Positions 36,793 through 47,400 of a stretch of 64,000 nucleotides of DNA are shown in pieces. Where the stretch lies: assembly GCA_019055375.1 (NCBI GenBank), contig JAHQIW010004773.1:1-64000 (forward strand). The letters run 5' to 3'. The position numbers and the translations under genes were made by a program. How positions within the stretch are numbered: position 1 is the first letter of the stretch; the number at the start of each line of letters is the position of its first letter. A model generated the notes under the pieces. The model saw only the letters and a list, made by a program, of their open reading frames with translations. It was not told the origin of the DNA and did not search any database. The DNA comes from Parelaphostrongylus tenuis (lineage: Eukaryota > Nematoda > Chromadorea > Rhabditida > Metastrongylidae).

Positions 36793-39109
36793 GCACTAAC
36801 TACGAGTGCCTAGTTTTCATAGGTTCCCATGAAAGTTTCAATGAATATTGTGCTTTAAGAATCAAGAATTTCACGTGATTCTGCGAATTCTGATTTGTCG
36901 AACAAATCGAGTACAGTTGCTTTTTGTAATGTTGTGTTGTAACTTGTGGAAGTCCAAAATTGAAAAGAGAGCTGTTCGTGACAGCAGCCTCGGAGAAAAG
37001 TAAAGGAATATTTTTCACATACCCCAAAAAATGGCAGTTTTCTTGATGCGGAACAAAAAAGATAGCACAATTGGCAAAATCTGTAGAATCTGCGTGCCTT
37101 CAACTCATTTGAGAAAATTCCCCATAAGCCGAGACACACATCTGAAAAATTTGGAAGCTCGTACGCGATTATCTGCGAGTGATTATGAGTCACATATAAC
37201 TCATCCTGGCAGCATGAGTTCTAGATATTTTGCTGTGCACTCATTTTGATCGGGATATTGTTTCCGATGAAACTACTCAAGACTGAGTTATTGACTTCAG
37301 ACGTATGATTTAGCTGAGCTTTATCTGAGTTATTGACTTTAGACGTATGATTCAGGTTAGAAAGCTCACAATTCCACAACTATTCTGTAATCCTTCCTTA
37401 TCCACCAAAAAGGAGCAGTTAACAGCGTTTCTGTTACTTCAGTGTGACTCCATCTTAGTAAATTGCGACTAATTCTATCTGATGAAGTCGTTCAATGCAC
37501 TTCTTCGTGGATGTTGACTTATGAAAATCTTCTATTGATGTAAACTGCCCCAGATCCTTTTGTTTTGCAAGCAGTAGTCCATTGACAGGTGGTATATTGT
37601 GCAGGGCAGATGAAGCTTTCATGCGACATTAGCCGTCTAGCTTTTCTACAGCTACCAATGGGAGATTAGATTGTGGATTGTCGAGCATAGCATATTAGAG
37701 CATATTCGGCTTGCTTCTGTTCAGTAATGAAGACTGTTTTTTAAAACGATATCGTTGGAATCTATTTCCATAAATTTCACTCACCTTCATAAAGCTGCAG
37801 TGAATAACACTGATTAACAACCACTATACAACCCAAACACTGCTCATCGACATGAAGCTGCAAACTCGGTCTCGTCATAGGTTGGTATTCTTGTCAGCAT
37901 CCATGCATTACTTGATTGTCGTCAATTCACATAATATTCATTTTTTCTCGCAAACGACAACTCTATCCGAAAATGAGAGTCTAGTGTTCTGAAGTTTGAA
38001 GACCTGAAATTTCTAAATATCGTAATCTCCACGTTTTTTTTTTACTGCTGTGGATTCATTGAGCTTTCTGACATATCTCACCATCTCCCACATCCTTGAC
38101 AAATTGTTTTAAATTTGGTTCAATGTACCAAATTATTCGACGACGTAGATAAACTCGTGCCTTTTACGACGCTCTTTTGCTAGTATTTTACCTGCAGATT
38201 GAAGCTTTTCAAGAAGTAGCTGTTAGTTCATTTGTATGCAAGACTGTTCCTAAATCGGGCACGGGTGATTCTGGCACCTATCCGGGCACTTTTGCATTTC
38301 AAAAAAGTGTACGAAAGTGTCACCTTGATTTGTGGTAATAAATGCTATTATTAACACATTCGAAGCCAAGAAATCAAATGCATATAAAATTCGCTTTTTC
38401 ACAATAGTTTAGATTGAATAATTTGATTTACTACATCGTGCTGGATCTTTGCCTCGCCTAATCTCAGGAATTTCTGCATTTCCGTTGGATTCATAGTCAC
38501 TAAGCAGTGGATCTCTCTAAGTCACAAGTCAGCGAGTGTTGTGAGAGTGTTGTGGTTAAGGCATGAAAACTCCATTTCATAGCTAATCCGTTATTCGAAG
38601 GTGAATCAACTCGATCGGTCTTCACGACATTCATGATGAAGACTAAAAGTCTACCAGCTGACTCTATATTTGAATCAGACCTTTTGAATGACTTCGAAGA
38701 AACGGAGTGGTAGAAGAGCTAAGATCTACACAAATGTCGTGATGGATCAAAGCAAAGTGACAAGAAGTAGATTTTTGACATATGTTTTCGTCCACAATTG
38801 GGTGATCGGTTAATTGAAGGAAGCATGGTTATACTGGGAAAATCCCTATCACGTTCTGACCTAATGGATATTTATTAATGGAAAAAGGTAACGACATTAT
38901 TCAAAGCGCAGGTTATCCTATACACCAGCTCTAACCTTTTATGGTGTAGACGGTCAGAATAAAACAAGGCGAATGGAGGAACTGCTGCCACCGTCGTATC
39001 ATGTGAAGGCAAACCGTCATCTTTAATTGAAGATTACGGACGGATTCTAAAAAACATTTCATGAACAGCCAACCTCGATGTTTAAATAGCGTCGAATCAT
39101 CACTGAATC
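36793..39109. other. Intergenic DNA, no supported gene
   Basis: It contains overlapping short frames on both strands (36855-37193 on -, 37031-37249 on +) with no family features, and a short direct repeat at 37283-37352. No other structure was recognised. Confidence 0.45.
37283..37352 (+). repeat. Two direct copies of a 28-base unit
   Basis: CTGAGTTATTGACTTCAGAC and the following CGTATGATT at 37283-37310 recur with one mismatch at 37325-37352, 42 bases apart. It is a small local duplication. Confidence 0.75.
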
Positions 39110-39560
39110 AGCCTCAAGATATCTCGTAATTATTATTTGAATCAACATGTCATATAATCTGTTAAATGGGCTGACTAATGAGCCCGATACGCATGTTTCG
39201 ACTTTGACTGTCTCATCACTCGGACAGAACAATTCGTGTTTAGCCAATCCTCTCGGGGCGCTCAGTCCTATACATTAAAAATAGGCGATGATAAACATTT
39301 TACACTGTCTGTCAAGTGAAATTATCACCGAGCAGACAGTGTACCACGCTCGACTGCTCTTGGCTGACCCCAAGATGATTGACTAAAGACGAAGGTTACC
39401 GCCCGACCGATGAGACCGTAAATGTCGAAACACGTGTTTGGGTCCTATAAGTCAGCCCATTTAACAGACCACATGACATGTTGGCTCAAATAACAACTAC
39501 GAGATATGTTTAAATTTGAGCGTGGTCTCAAGAAAGCACTCGGAACAAAAGGTATCAACC
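39110..39560. mobile_element. Foldback DNA element, family A, copy 3
   Basis: The left arm contains GTTAAATGGGCTGAC and AGCCCGATACGCATG. The right arm contains the inverted versions GTCAGCCCATTTAACAG and ACATGACATGTTGGCTC, ending GAACAAAAGGTATCAAC. The core carries a hairpin: ACACTGTCTG at about 39301 faces CAGACAGTGT about 25 bases later. This core hairpin is weaker in copies 1 and 4. Confidence 0.7.
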
Positions 39561-41344
39561 TTAAGAGTTTTTTCACGCCACGTCTGTGTATCTAATTTTT
39601 GAGCGGTAGCGGGGTAACGCAGTATTTGATGATGTGGGATGTATCAAAAAGCTAATATCTGGTTCGAACTCTTCTCTCAAACTAAATATGTTTAAAAACA
39701 GATCTATTTTTTGTAGTGCTAAGATCCTAAATGAGCAAAGGCACCTCGGAGTCCCTTGAGTAATATTTACGCGGAATTCCAAATATATTCGTGGTGATTT
39801 TTCCTATTGCTTGTAAACTTCTTGTACGCTTCGTACTTCTACCATTTTCAGCTACTTGGTACTCTTAGTTCTTTTTGCATTTAATTCTGCTTTTTCTTAA
39901 GTACTTCATTTTTGACTGGGTTGTAAATAATTCAAGTGTTTCTCAGTCTCTGCTGTCAATTGACCTATGTCATCTTCATGTATATAGCAGTGATTATGAG
40001 AGTAGATCTGTTAACGCACTCAACTTGCGGATTTTCGCAAGTTAACTAATGCCTAGCCAAAGAAAGTTTTCGCGTTCTTAGCGAGAAAGTAGAGCCTACT
40101 GAGCACCTCAGTTAGTAATACGAATAAGAAATAATTTCACTTTGTACTGACTTTGTGGTTATTGGCATTTGCTGATTAACAGTAGTGAAGAGTATATGGG
40201 TGACAGAGACTAACAGAGAGCAGAAAACAGTAGAGCCATGTGTCGTTTCTCGAAGTAAATTAGAAAGAGGCCTTTTTTTTTACTAGTTTGTATTTCCTGT
40301 CATAGGCCACTTTTAGTTCTCACGTTGGAACTCGAGCACCATAAATTTTAGTGGTGGAAAATTCGGATTTGTTGGGGCTCAAATTAGGCATAAAACGAAC
40401 ATAAAGTCACTTAGATATATTGTTTTCCAGTTGTTTTAGATGCTTTCTTTTATCTTGGCACTCTTCTATCACCCCCTGTCTCCTGGTTCGTGTTTTAATT
40501 AGTCAATCACATCAAATTGATTCAAAAAATTTCTTCGCAAACCTACCAGCCGCAAATTCATTTCGTCACTTGAATTAGAATAGGTCCTCTTCTAATAAAC
40601 TTTTTTAAGAAGAATTCAAATATGATTTTCCTAGTTCGTAATATTGGTAATGATCATGGCTAACGAAATCCTGTACTGTTGCACGTCTAAACTAGGGACG
40701 TAGATTCCTATCTGTTTGGAAGAACACGAACAGTATCGCTCTCTTCAAGAAGACTCCCTCAGATTTTTTTTTGTTCCCAGCTCTATGATCTTCGGGGATT
40801 TTGGCGGACTCTTCTATTGCATATAAGGTCTTGACTTTTTGTGTGCAATCACAAATCTCTTCCATTGCGACTCCTTCTCACTTGATTTCAACAGGCTTTT
40901 TGTAGTACTAACGAGCATAAACCAATCCTTTCACATTTAAGATTACTGTGTACAATAACACTGTGCCATCACCACTTCTCAGTCGATCGATCTCGGCTGC
41001 TAGAACAAAATTGATCCATGGCATCGACTGTTTTCAAAACCTCGTAATAAACATTCAATATAAATTTCTAAGAATGTTTAAGGCCTTACCCGAGGTTGAC
41101 AAGCCAGGGCTATACACGCATGTTTTAAAGGTCTCGCCCCCTCGTCAGTAGCCCACGCCCCATATCAAGCCCCGCATTGTAGCAAGGAGATAAAGGAGAA
41201 GCTAAAAATAAATATATTTCCGGTGTTCATCGATTTCGAGCATTCACGCGAAACTAACCGCCGATGCGTCAGCCATTGCAGATATTTATTGTGCTGCCTA
41301 TTGTTTAATTATTTAATTATTTACGACCTGTCATCACAATTTTT
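39561..41344. other. Intergenic DNA, nothing recognised
   Basis: AT-rich sequence with short open frames only. No repeat pair or exon was found. Confidence 0.45.
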
Positions 41345-41560
41345 ATTGTGCGGATCCCAGTCCTGCTAGCATTCGATTCATTTTTCGTCTTCATCCTGAA
41401 TGACGTGTAATAGTGGTGGAGTATGTCTCCTTGCAATCTCGAGGATAACCTGGCTATGGCGTTCCATCGTGTTTGTTGTTGACTGCCGGACAGTGTTGAG
41501 GAGTGGAGCTCGGTTTCACGCGTGCCGCGACGAGCATCACAACCACTCGGTCACGATCCC
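41345..41560 (-). repeat. SINE-like repeat (family 2), copy 1
   Basis: About 200 bp similar in the same orientation to 63055-63275. Shared blocks are CCTTGCAATCTCGAGGAT, AGCCTGGCT/AACCTGGCT, TTGTTGACTGCC, GGAGCTCGGTTTCACGCG and CGACGAGCATC. Read on the - strand the head has a GCGCGTGAA...GAGCTC B-box-like region, as expected for a tRNA-derived SINE. Confidence 0.65.
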
Positions 41561-42094
41561 CCCGTACTATCTACGTGTATTGAGTGAATCGTCCATACAA
41601 CTACGTGTCCGCTGAATTTAAAAATTACGGATTTATTTGATCAATGTCGAGATTAATCGATAGTCGATTCTAGAAAATCTCGTTAACGTGGGTACTATGG
41701 CCTCTCATACTGATGTCGTCCTGTAAGGTGAATGAAGACGGAGGAGGATAGCAAAGCGTTTGGTGGTGCTGCGATTTGTTAGGAAGCTGATTTTGGTTCA
41801 ATACACTTCCCCAACGTTTTCTTGAACTCCATATGGAGAACGCCTTTGCGCGGCCGCTTCCAAAATTACAAAGGAAATCGCCTCAACTAGCATTCTAAGA
41901 CATTCATAGAGAAGATAAAATCGTTTAAACAACAACGGAGACGACTCGCGAGATTTTTGAAGATCTTTATTGAGGATGAATACGAGGAATACGATTAGAG
42001 AATTTGAATGCGAAGAAGTGTTGGGGTTGTCACTACAAACGCGATGGTGGATCATGTGAAATAGAACATATAAAGAGGTTTACCAAGGATTTAG

Positions 42095-42345
42095 TGGTCT
42101 AGTTTGCTTAGCTCAATATTTTGTGGTCTGTTAAATGGGCTGACTTATAGAGCCCGATACACGTGGTTCGACCTTGACGGTATCGTCAGTGTGGCGATAC
42201 CCTTCGTCTTTAGGCAATCCTTTCGGAGCGCTCAGATCCCTATATCAAGAGTAGGCAACGTTGAAGATTTTACGTGTAAGGCAAGTGAAATTATCACTGA
42301 ATAGGCGGTGCTGTACACTCGATTGCTTTTTGGCTGATATTTTTA
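42095..42345. mobile_element. Foldback DNA element, family A, copy 4 (partial)
   Basis: It contains the left-arm signature GTTAAATGGGCTGAC, AGCCCGATACACGTG and the core block CACTCGATTGCTTTTTGGCTG, but no matching right arm before the next copy begins. It lies head-to-tail just upstream of copy 5. Confidence 0.6.
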
Positions 42346-42349
42346 TAAT

Positions 42350-42680
42350 GTTATACCTTTATTTCAAGTGTTTTATCAAGGCCACGCTCAAATTTCAATA
42401 TATCTCGTCATTATTAGAGCCAACATGTCATGTGATCTGTTGAATGGGCTGACTTCTAGAGCCCGATACACGTGTTTCGACCTTGACGGTATCGTCAGTC
42501 GGGCGGTACCCTTCGTCTTTAGGCAATTCTCTCGGGGCGCTTCGTTCCCTATACTAGGAGCAGGCTCTGTAAGTCAGCCCATTCCACAGATCACATGATA
42601 TGTTGGCTCAAATATAAATCATGAAATATACTGAACTCTGAGCTTGGTCATAATAAAACACTCGAAATAAAGGTATCAAT
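42350..42680. mobile_element. Foldback DNA element, family A, copy 5 (compact)
   Basis: A 331 bp element with both ends. The left arm runs from the ATACCTTTATTT terminus through GAGCCAACATGTCATGTGATC and GGGCTGACTT. The right arm (about 42568-42680) is its inverted copy, ending AAATAAAGGTATCAAT. The central part is a shorter version of the family core, so it is probably a deletion derivative. Confidence 0.7.
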
Positions 42681-43292
42681 ATTTTATCTTTCCCAATCGA
42701 CTCTTTTGCTACGTGAATGTGCTACAGAGAAGAAAATTTCGACGAGAAAAGGAGCGAAATAGAATGTGCCGATACACAGATGCCCTTAATGAATGCTCAA
42801 TAGTCTCCTGAGTTTGAGACACGGGCAAAACATCTGATACTTGGATGAATGAAAGAAGTAGTCCATTAAGTGAGAGTTTAGTTTTTACAGCAGCTAAGGC
42901 AAAAATTGCATTAAAATGCAACTTTTTTAGTCAAAAATCACCTTTCCGACACTCTTTATCAAACTGGCTTTTCTAAGACAAAATTGATTCAAAATCCACA
43001 TTATCTCTATAGTAAACTGCTGAAGATAATTAGAGGCTTCAGTAATGAAGTGTTGACCACGTACATATCGTTGTGATAGAGAAGTTCAATCAGTCTGCTA
43101 ATGTTAAGAATCAGTGCTAATAAAGGTACAGATAGCTACAGGCCCTTTCCACAATAGGTTATAGAAAAATTCTGTCGTTTTGTCTAGGAGAATAACTTTT
43201 GCACATGTATTTTGTCTGAGTTAGAGCCCACCAGGAAAGTCGTTTTCTTGCGCAGCGAACGATATATATCTTCTGTCTACACACCCTTCAAA
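42681..43292. other. Intergenic DNA, nothing recognised
   Basis: AT-rich sequence between the foldback cluster and the mariner relic. The last 100 bases may hold the 5' untranslated part of that mariner, but no inverted terminus was found. Confidence 0.45.
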
Positions 43293-43565
43293 ATGGAACT
43301 GTCCAAGAAAAAAATTCGTCTGCTACTTCACTTCCACTACAAATTGGATTGGGTGTCAATGCTTCCGAGGCTCATCGACAAATCTGCAAGGCGTACTGCT
43401 TTAAGATATTCCGTGAAGAAAGAGACCGATTGATCGATAAGCCCAGAGCGAGACGTCCATAAAAGTCGATCTCCAAGCAGTCATCAATCGAATTGAAGAA
43501 GGTCTATCGATGAGTTGCCGAATCAAATCGAAGGATCGCGAGATTTACCGTCGTGAGCTCTTTAC
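43293..43565 (+). pseudogene. Mariner transposase N-terminal relic
   Basis: From Met 43293 the frame reads MELSKKKIRLLLHFHYKLDW, the start of a mariner-type HTH domain. After a frameshift it continues SNASEAHRQICKAY, which fits the A-A-E-A-x-R-x-I helix. After a second shift, KPRARRP and VDLQAVINRIEEGLSM follow. Several frameshifts and a stop make it non-functional. No catalytic region or TIR was found, and it differs from the element at 26464, so it represents a second mariner lineage. Confidence 0.6.
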
Positions 43566-44199
43566 GTTGCCAGATATGTGGCTGTCTTGATAGGAGACTA
43601 CTTCGGCATTCAAATTTGTCTTTTATTTGAGCTTAATTGGTGTACAAATATACTGTGCATTTTGAAAACAGAACAGGACTCTTCCTACAACCTTTTACTT
43701 ACGATAATAATCATTTCATTATCTTTAAACAAAACCTAACTTCAACCTCAAGTCATTTCGAAATGATTTATCATTCTGATACGGTAACTTTTATCATGAA
43801 GAACCAGCTGAACCCTAGGAATGATGATCCGCGACCATAACGCTACTTTCAGGCAATGTGGCTTTGCTCTCTTAATGTCTTTTTTGACATTATTTCTTGA
43901 TTGCCGCAGGTAGGAGCTCGGAACCACTTTTAAAGTCTTAAAGTTTTGAAGTAAAGTAAGAAGGAACTATGCATTATTTTTATGGTTGCTATTCCTCACC
44001 AACTACTCTTTGACAAATCCAATTTCCGTTAAGAATACTGCTTCTATCTCCAACTTACTTCTTAAGTTGACAGACGGAAATTAAGAGAGTAGAATGTCGA
44101 AATGAGCGCGTTCGTCATAAAAGTCAGGCATTTCAAGATTACTGGGCGTGAGAAAAAGTCGCTGAAAGTAGGTAGCGCTTGTTAGTATCATCTACTCAT
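43566..44199. other. Intergenic DNA upstream of unc-80
   Basis: AT-rich, no gene and no recognisable repeat. It probably separates the mariner relic from the unc-80 promoter region. Confidence 0.45.
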
Positions 44200-44455
44200 C
44201 ACATTATTTGGACATTTTAATTTCGCGCCGCCAGCGATCGATGCTGGACGAGTTGCTCCGCCTCTGTGTGCTGTTGTTCTCCGGCTTCACAGTGTCCCGC
44301 CTCCTCAAATATTCCCACGCGATGTTAATCGTCGACTGACCTCTTGTGTGTAGCATTCTGTTCGACGTAGTACTTCTCTCTCTCTCGCTCTACCGATCGT
44401 CATGCACGTTCGTTACTTACAGCATCAACATCAAGGCACTGTTCAGTTGTTACTT
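44200..44455 (+). promoter_or_regulatory. Putative unc-80 promoter and 5' UTR, with possible trans-splice acceptor
   Basis: Locally more GC-rich than its surroundings, with a CT-rich tract (TCTCTCTCTCGCTC near 44376-44391) typical of nematode 5' regions. TTACTTACAG ends at 44422 and could serve as a spliced-leader acceptor, which would leave a 33-base 5' UTR before the ATG at 44456. An in-frame ATG also lies at 44402. No TATA box is clear. The role is inferred from position. Confidence 0.4.
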
Positions 44456-44499
44456 ATGCCGTTAAGCACGGCCGCAAATTCCATCAAGAGCACAAAATG
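44456..44499 (+). CDS. unc-80: unc-80 coding exon 1
   Basis: 44 bases encoding MPLSTAANSIKSTK plus two bases of a Trp codon. The donor GTGAGT at 44500 follows directly. The start at 44456 is preferred because a possible trans-splice acceptor lies 33 bases upstream. The in-frame ATG at 44402 would add 18 codons. The sequence is Ser/Lys-rich and not conserved with vertebrates, so the start is less certain than the later exons. Confidence 0.65.
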
Positions 44500-47400
44500 G
44501 TGAGTCAGAAGCGTAAGCGTCTTTAGAAGACTTAAATAGCGTCAAGCATCAAATCCGGAATAAAGGAAAATTCTATATACTAGGACTTTCACTCCCACCT
44601 CCATTCATAGTGATTGTATGCGACATAATGAGACCTACAAAATGGGCACTGATCCAACGCTGGGCCCTACAGTACACCAGACTTACCCGTTGTCCACCAT
44701 GCGCTTGCCAAAAGCTACGATAGTTTCGACAATACGCAGCAGGTCGATCATGATTAAAAACTCCGACTGCCGCGTCAGTGCATCGAGATTACTCTTGCAC
44801 TTGTGTCGGCTTTTCTTCTGTTATTAGCTCCAAATTCGTTTGTTCTTCAGTTCCAGCGATTAGATCCACTTACTATCACCCTCTTCTATGTAAGCATTCA
44901 CGAGCCACAAAAGCCGCTATCCAATTTAGAAGAAGTTTAATGGATATTATGAGCCCGTTATTCATTGCAGTTGAGCTGTTTATGGCCGAGAAATGAGGTT
45001 AACTGTGCTGAGCCAATTTAGCTATGCACAATATTTGAAGAGCAGCAAAAGCGGTTAGGAACAGCGTTGATTGGTCCTCGCGAATACTCGACTCTCAGTC
45101 TCGCAGTATCTCTTTGTACATCGGCGTAAAGCTTTCAAGATGTGATTTTCAATTTTTCTCTCCGTGTCGCGGAGTATTAGTGGTTTTATTTAGCTGCAAA
45201 AGGTTTTTGTTCATAGCCGGAGGCGACAGCGTTGCAGCGTGGCCGATTTGAGAGGCAGCTGATGAGATTGACAAAGAGTTTAATTTAGTATTGAGGAAGG
45301 ATCTTCTCTATTTCTCCCTCTTTCTTTAGGGTTGACGACAATGACGAGTCGGATTGCGAAGCAGTGCCTTTGCCGATACAGACATTTCTATGGCGTCAAA
45401 CAAAGTGAGTTTTGTGTGGGATTCAAACTTGATATTGAAAGTCATGTACCCTAATCACTATTAATACTAGGGTACCATTATTTTTGCTATTGCTTTGATG
45501 TTAGGGCCTGTGATAAGATATTTTCTATCTTCTGTTTCGTCCTACTTTAAGAATACATCGAGTTAAACTCAATTTTGCTTTATCATTTATAATGTTGAGA
45601 ATGGAACTGGAAGATCCAAATATATTGTGATACACTTTTCTATATATTTATTTTGTAACGAATTCGGTGCTATAAATCTACTTTTTCATTTTATCCAATT
45701 TCTCAAGCTCTTTCATCTCTAATTTTCAACCACAATTGTTTTTCTCAACTCTTAGTGAACTCTTCAACAGAATACTACTTGGAACACATTAACACCTCAT
45801 TATTTTCCTAATAACCTCTAATTTACTAAAATTACGACTTTCAGCACGTTTCTTCTAGTGGAAATATAGGAGATGAAAGGTTCTAACTAAGATGTTTCAC
45901 TGGTTCTTTAATACCTTGCCAAAAATGTTTCATGCAATTTTTTCTGTGTCTTAAACTTACTTTTTAGTGCTTTGATAGCACGAAATTAATCTATCTTCTA
46001 TATTTGATATCTTTTCAGTCCGTTTTTGGGAGCGAAGATCGGAAAACTTCATGAGGCGTCGTGTGTGGTGAGTGGTTTTTTATTCATTTTCCCCTCATTC
46101 AACATCTACGCTCACGCATCTCACGCAGTGATCAGAACGTCATTCACTTTCACATTCTCTTTATCTTCCTCATTGATAGCGTCCAATGGCCATTCTGTCT
46201 TTGCTTCTGCTCAAACAATTTTTTATTCAGCGTTTTTCCTACTTGTCCTCGAAAGTCTATTTTTTTATATCAAATGTTCAATAAAGTTCCTTAAATGTAT
46301 ACAAACGCTCGTGTACTTTCGAAGCTACAAACGTGACTTCGTGTCCTTCACAATCATCCCAAGCTTTTCCTATCAGTAGCTTGAAGTACATAAAGCGAAC
46401 TTTTTTTTCCTACATTATAGATTCTATTCTCATTGGATGAGGTAATGAAAGAAGGGAGGTTTCATAGCTTATAAAAGCGAGAAATTCTTGATGTTGGGGT
46501 GTGGTCGCGTAGGAAAGGATAATTTAAAAGTCAGAAAAACACATCGATCAAAAACATTCTTTATATTACTAAGTTAAATGCAACGAAATCCATCGAAAGG
46601 CAGGAGGTCTACTAATTATTCATAACTATGTTATCCAGAAAATGTCGCCGATGCCAGCCGAGTGTAATCCGGGCTTTCGCCTGAGAAAGGAGTGTTGCAT
46701 AATTATTGCTGCATAAATTGGGCAAGAATTTCCACTAGTCGACGACAACTGCCAGCTAAACAGCGCTGACAAAATGAATCCAGCATTACTTAAACTAGGG
46801 TAATCCAAACAAAGACGAAACAATGCTTTTGTTCCGCTCTGACAGGATTTTTGGAGATTTCAGTCACACTGCTTGATTAAGTTTCTGCGAGCCCTTCTTC
46901 TCCCTAGCTGAGACTGTTGGTCTATACACCTTAATCTTTCTTACCGAACAAATATGGTAGCAGCTGTTTAGTTTATTTGTTCATTATCGCATATGTAAAG
47001 TGGAAATGTGTTTAGAAAAAAAGCAGTATTCATTTAGAAACTATTTGCAAAAAACTTCAAGCCTTTTAAAATCGGCATACTTTCGGTGATGGAATATTTG
47101 TTTTCCAACACTTAGTTGATGAATTGCACAATATGGGTTCTAGAGTGTTTGAAAAAGAGTTTTGCACTAGTTTTCTTTCCCTTTTTTGTGGTACAGTCGA
47201 ACTTTCGAATTTCTTTTTAACATAATAAGGCGTTCTTCTGGAGTTGTCGGCAGAGTTAGGAAGTGAGGTAGGATAGAGTACGCTAGATTATGAAGAAATG
47301 TAATCCTCCGTAAGTATTCATATTTATCACAGAATTTCCGCTTTTTCTCCTATTGCGTATTTTTTCAAGCTCACACTCGTTATCACATCGCGAAGCTTCA

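Noticed and set aside
46026..46379. 117-codon + strand frame as a separate gene
   Set aside because: Its first codons are unc-80 exon 3; the rest is read-through into intron 3 past a good GTGAGT donor.
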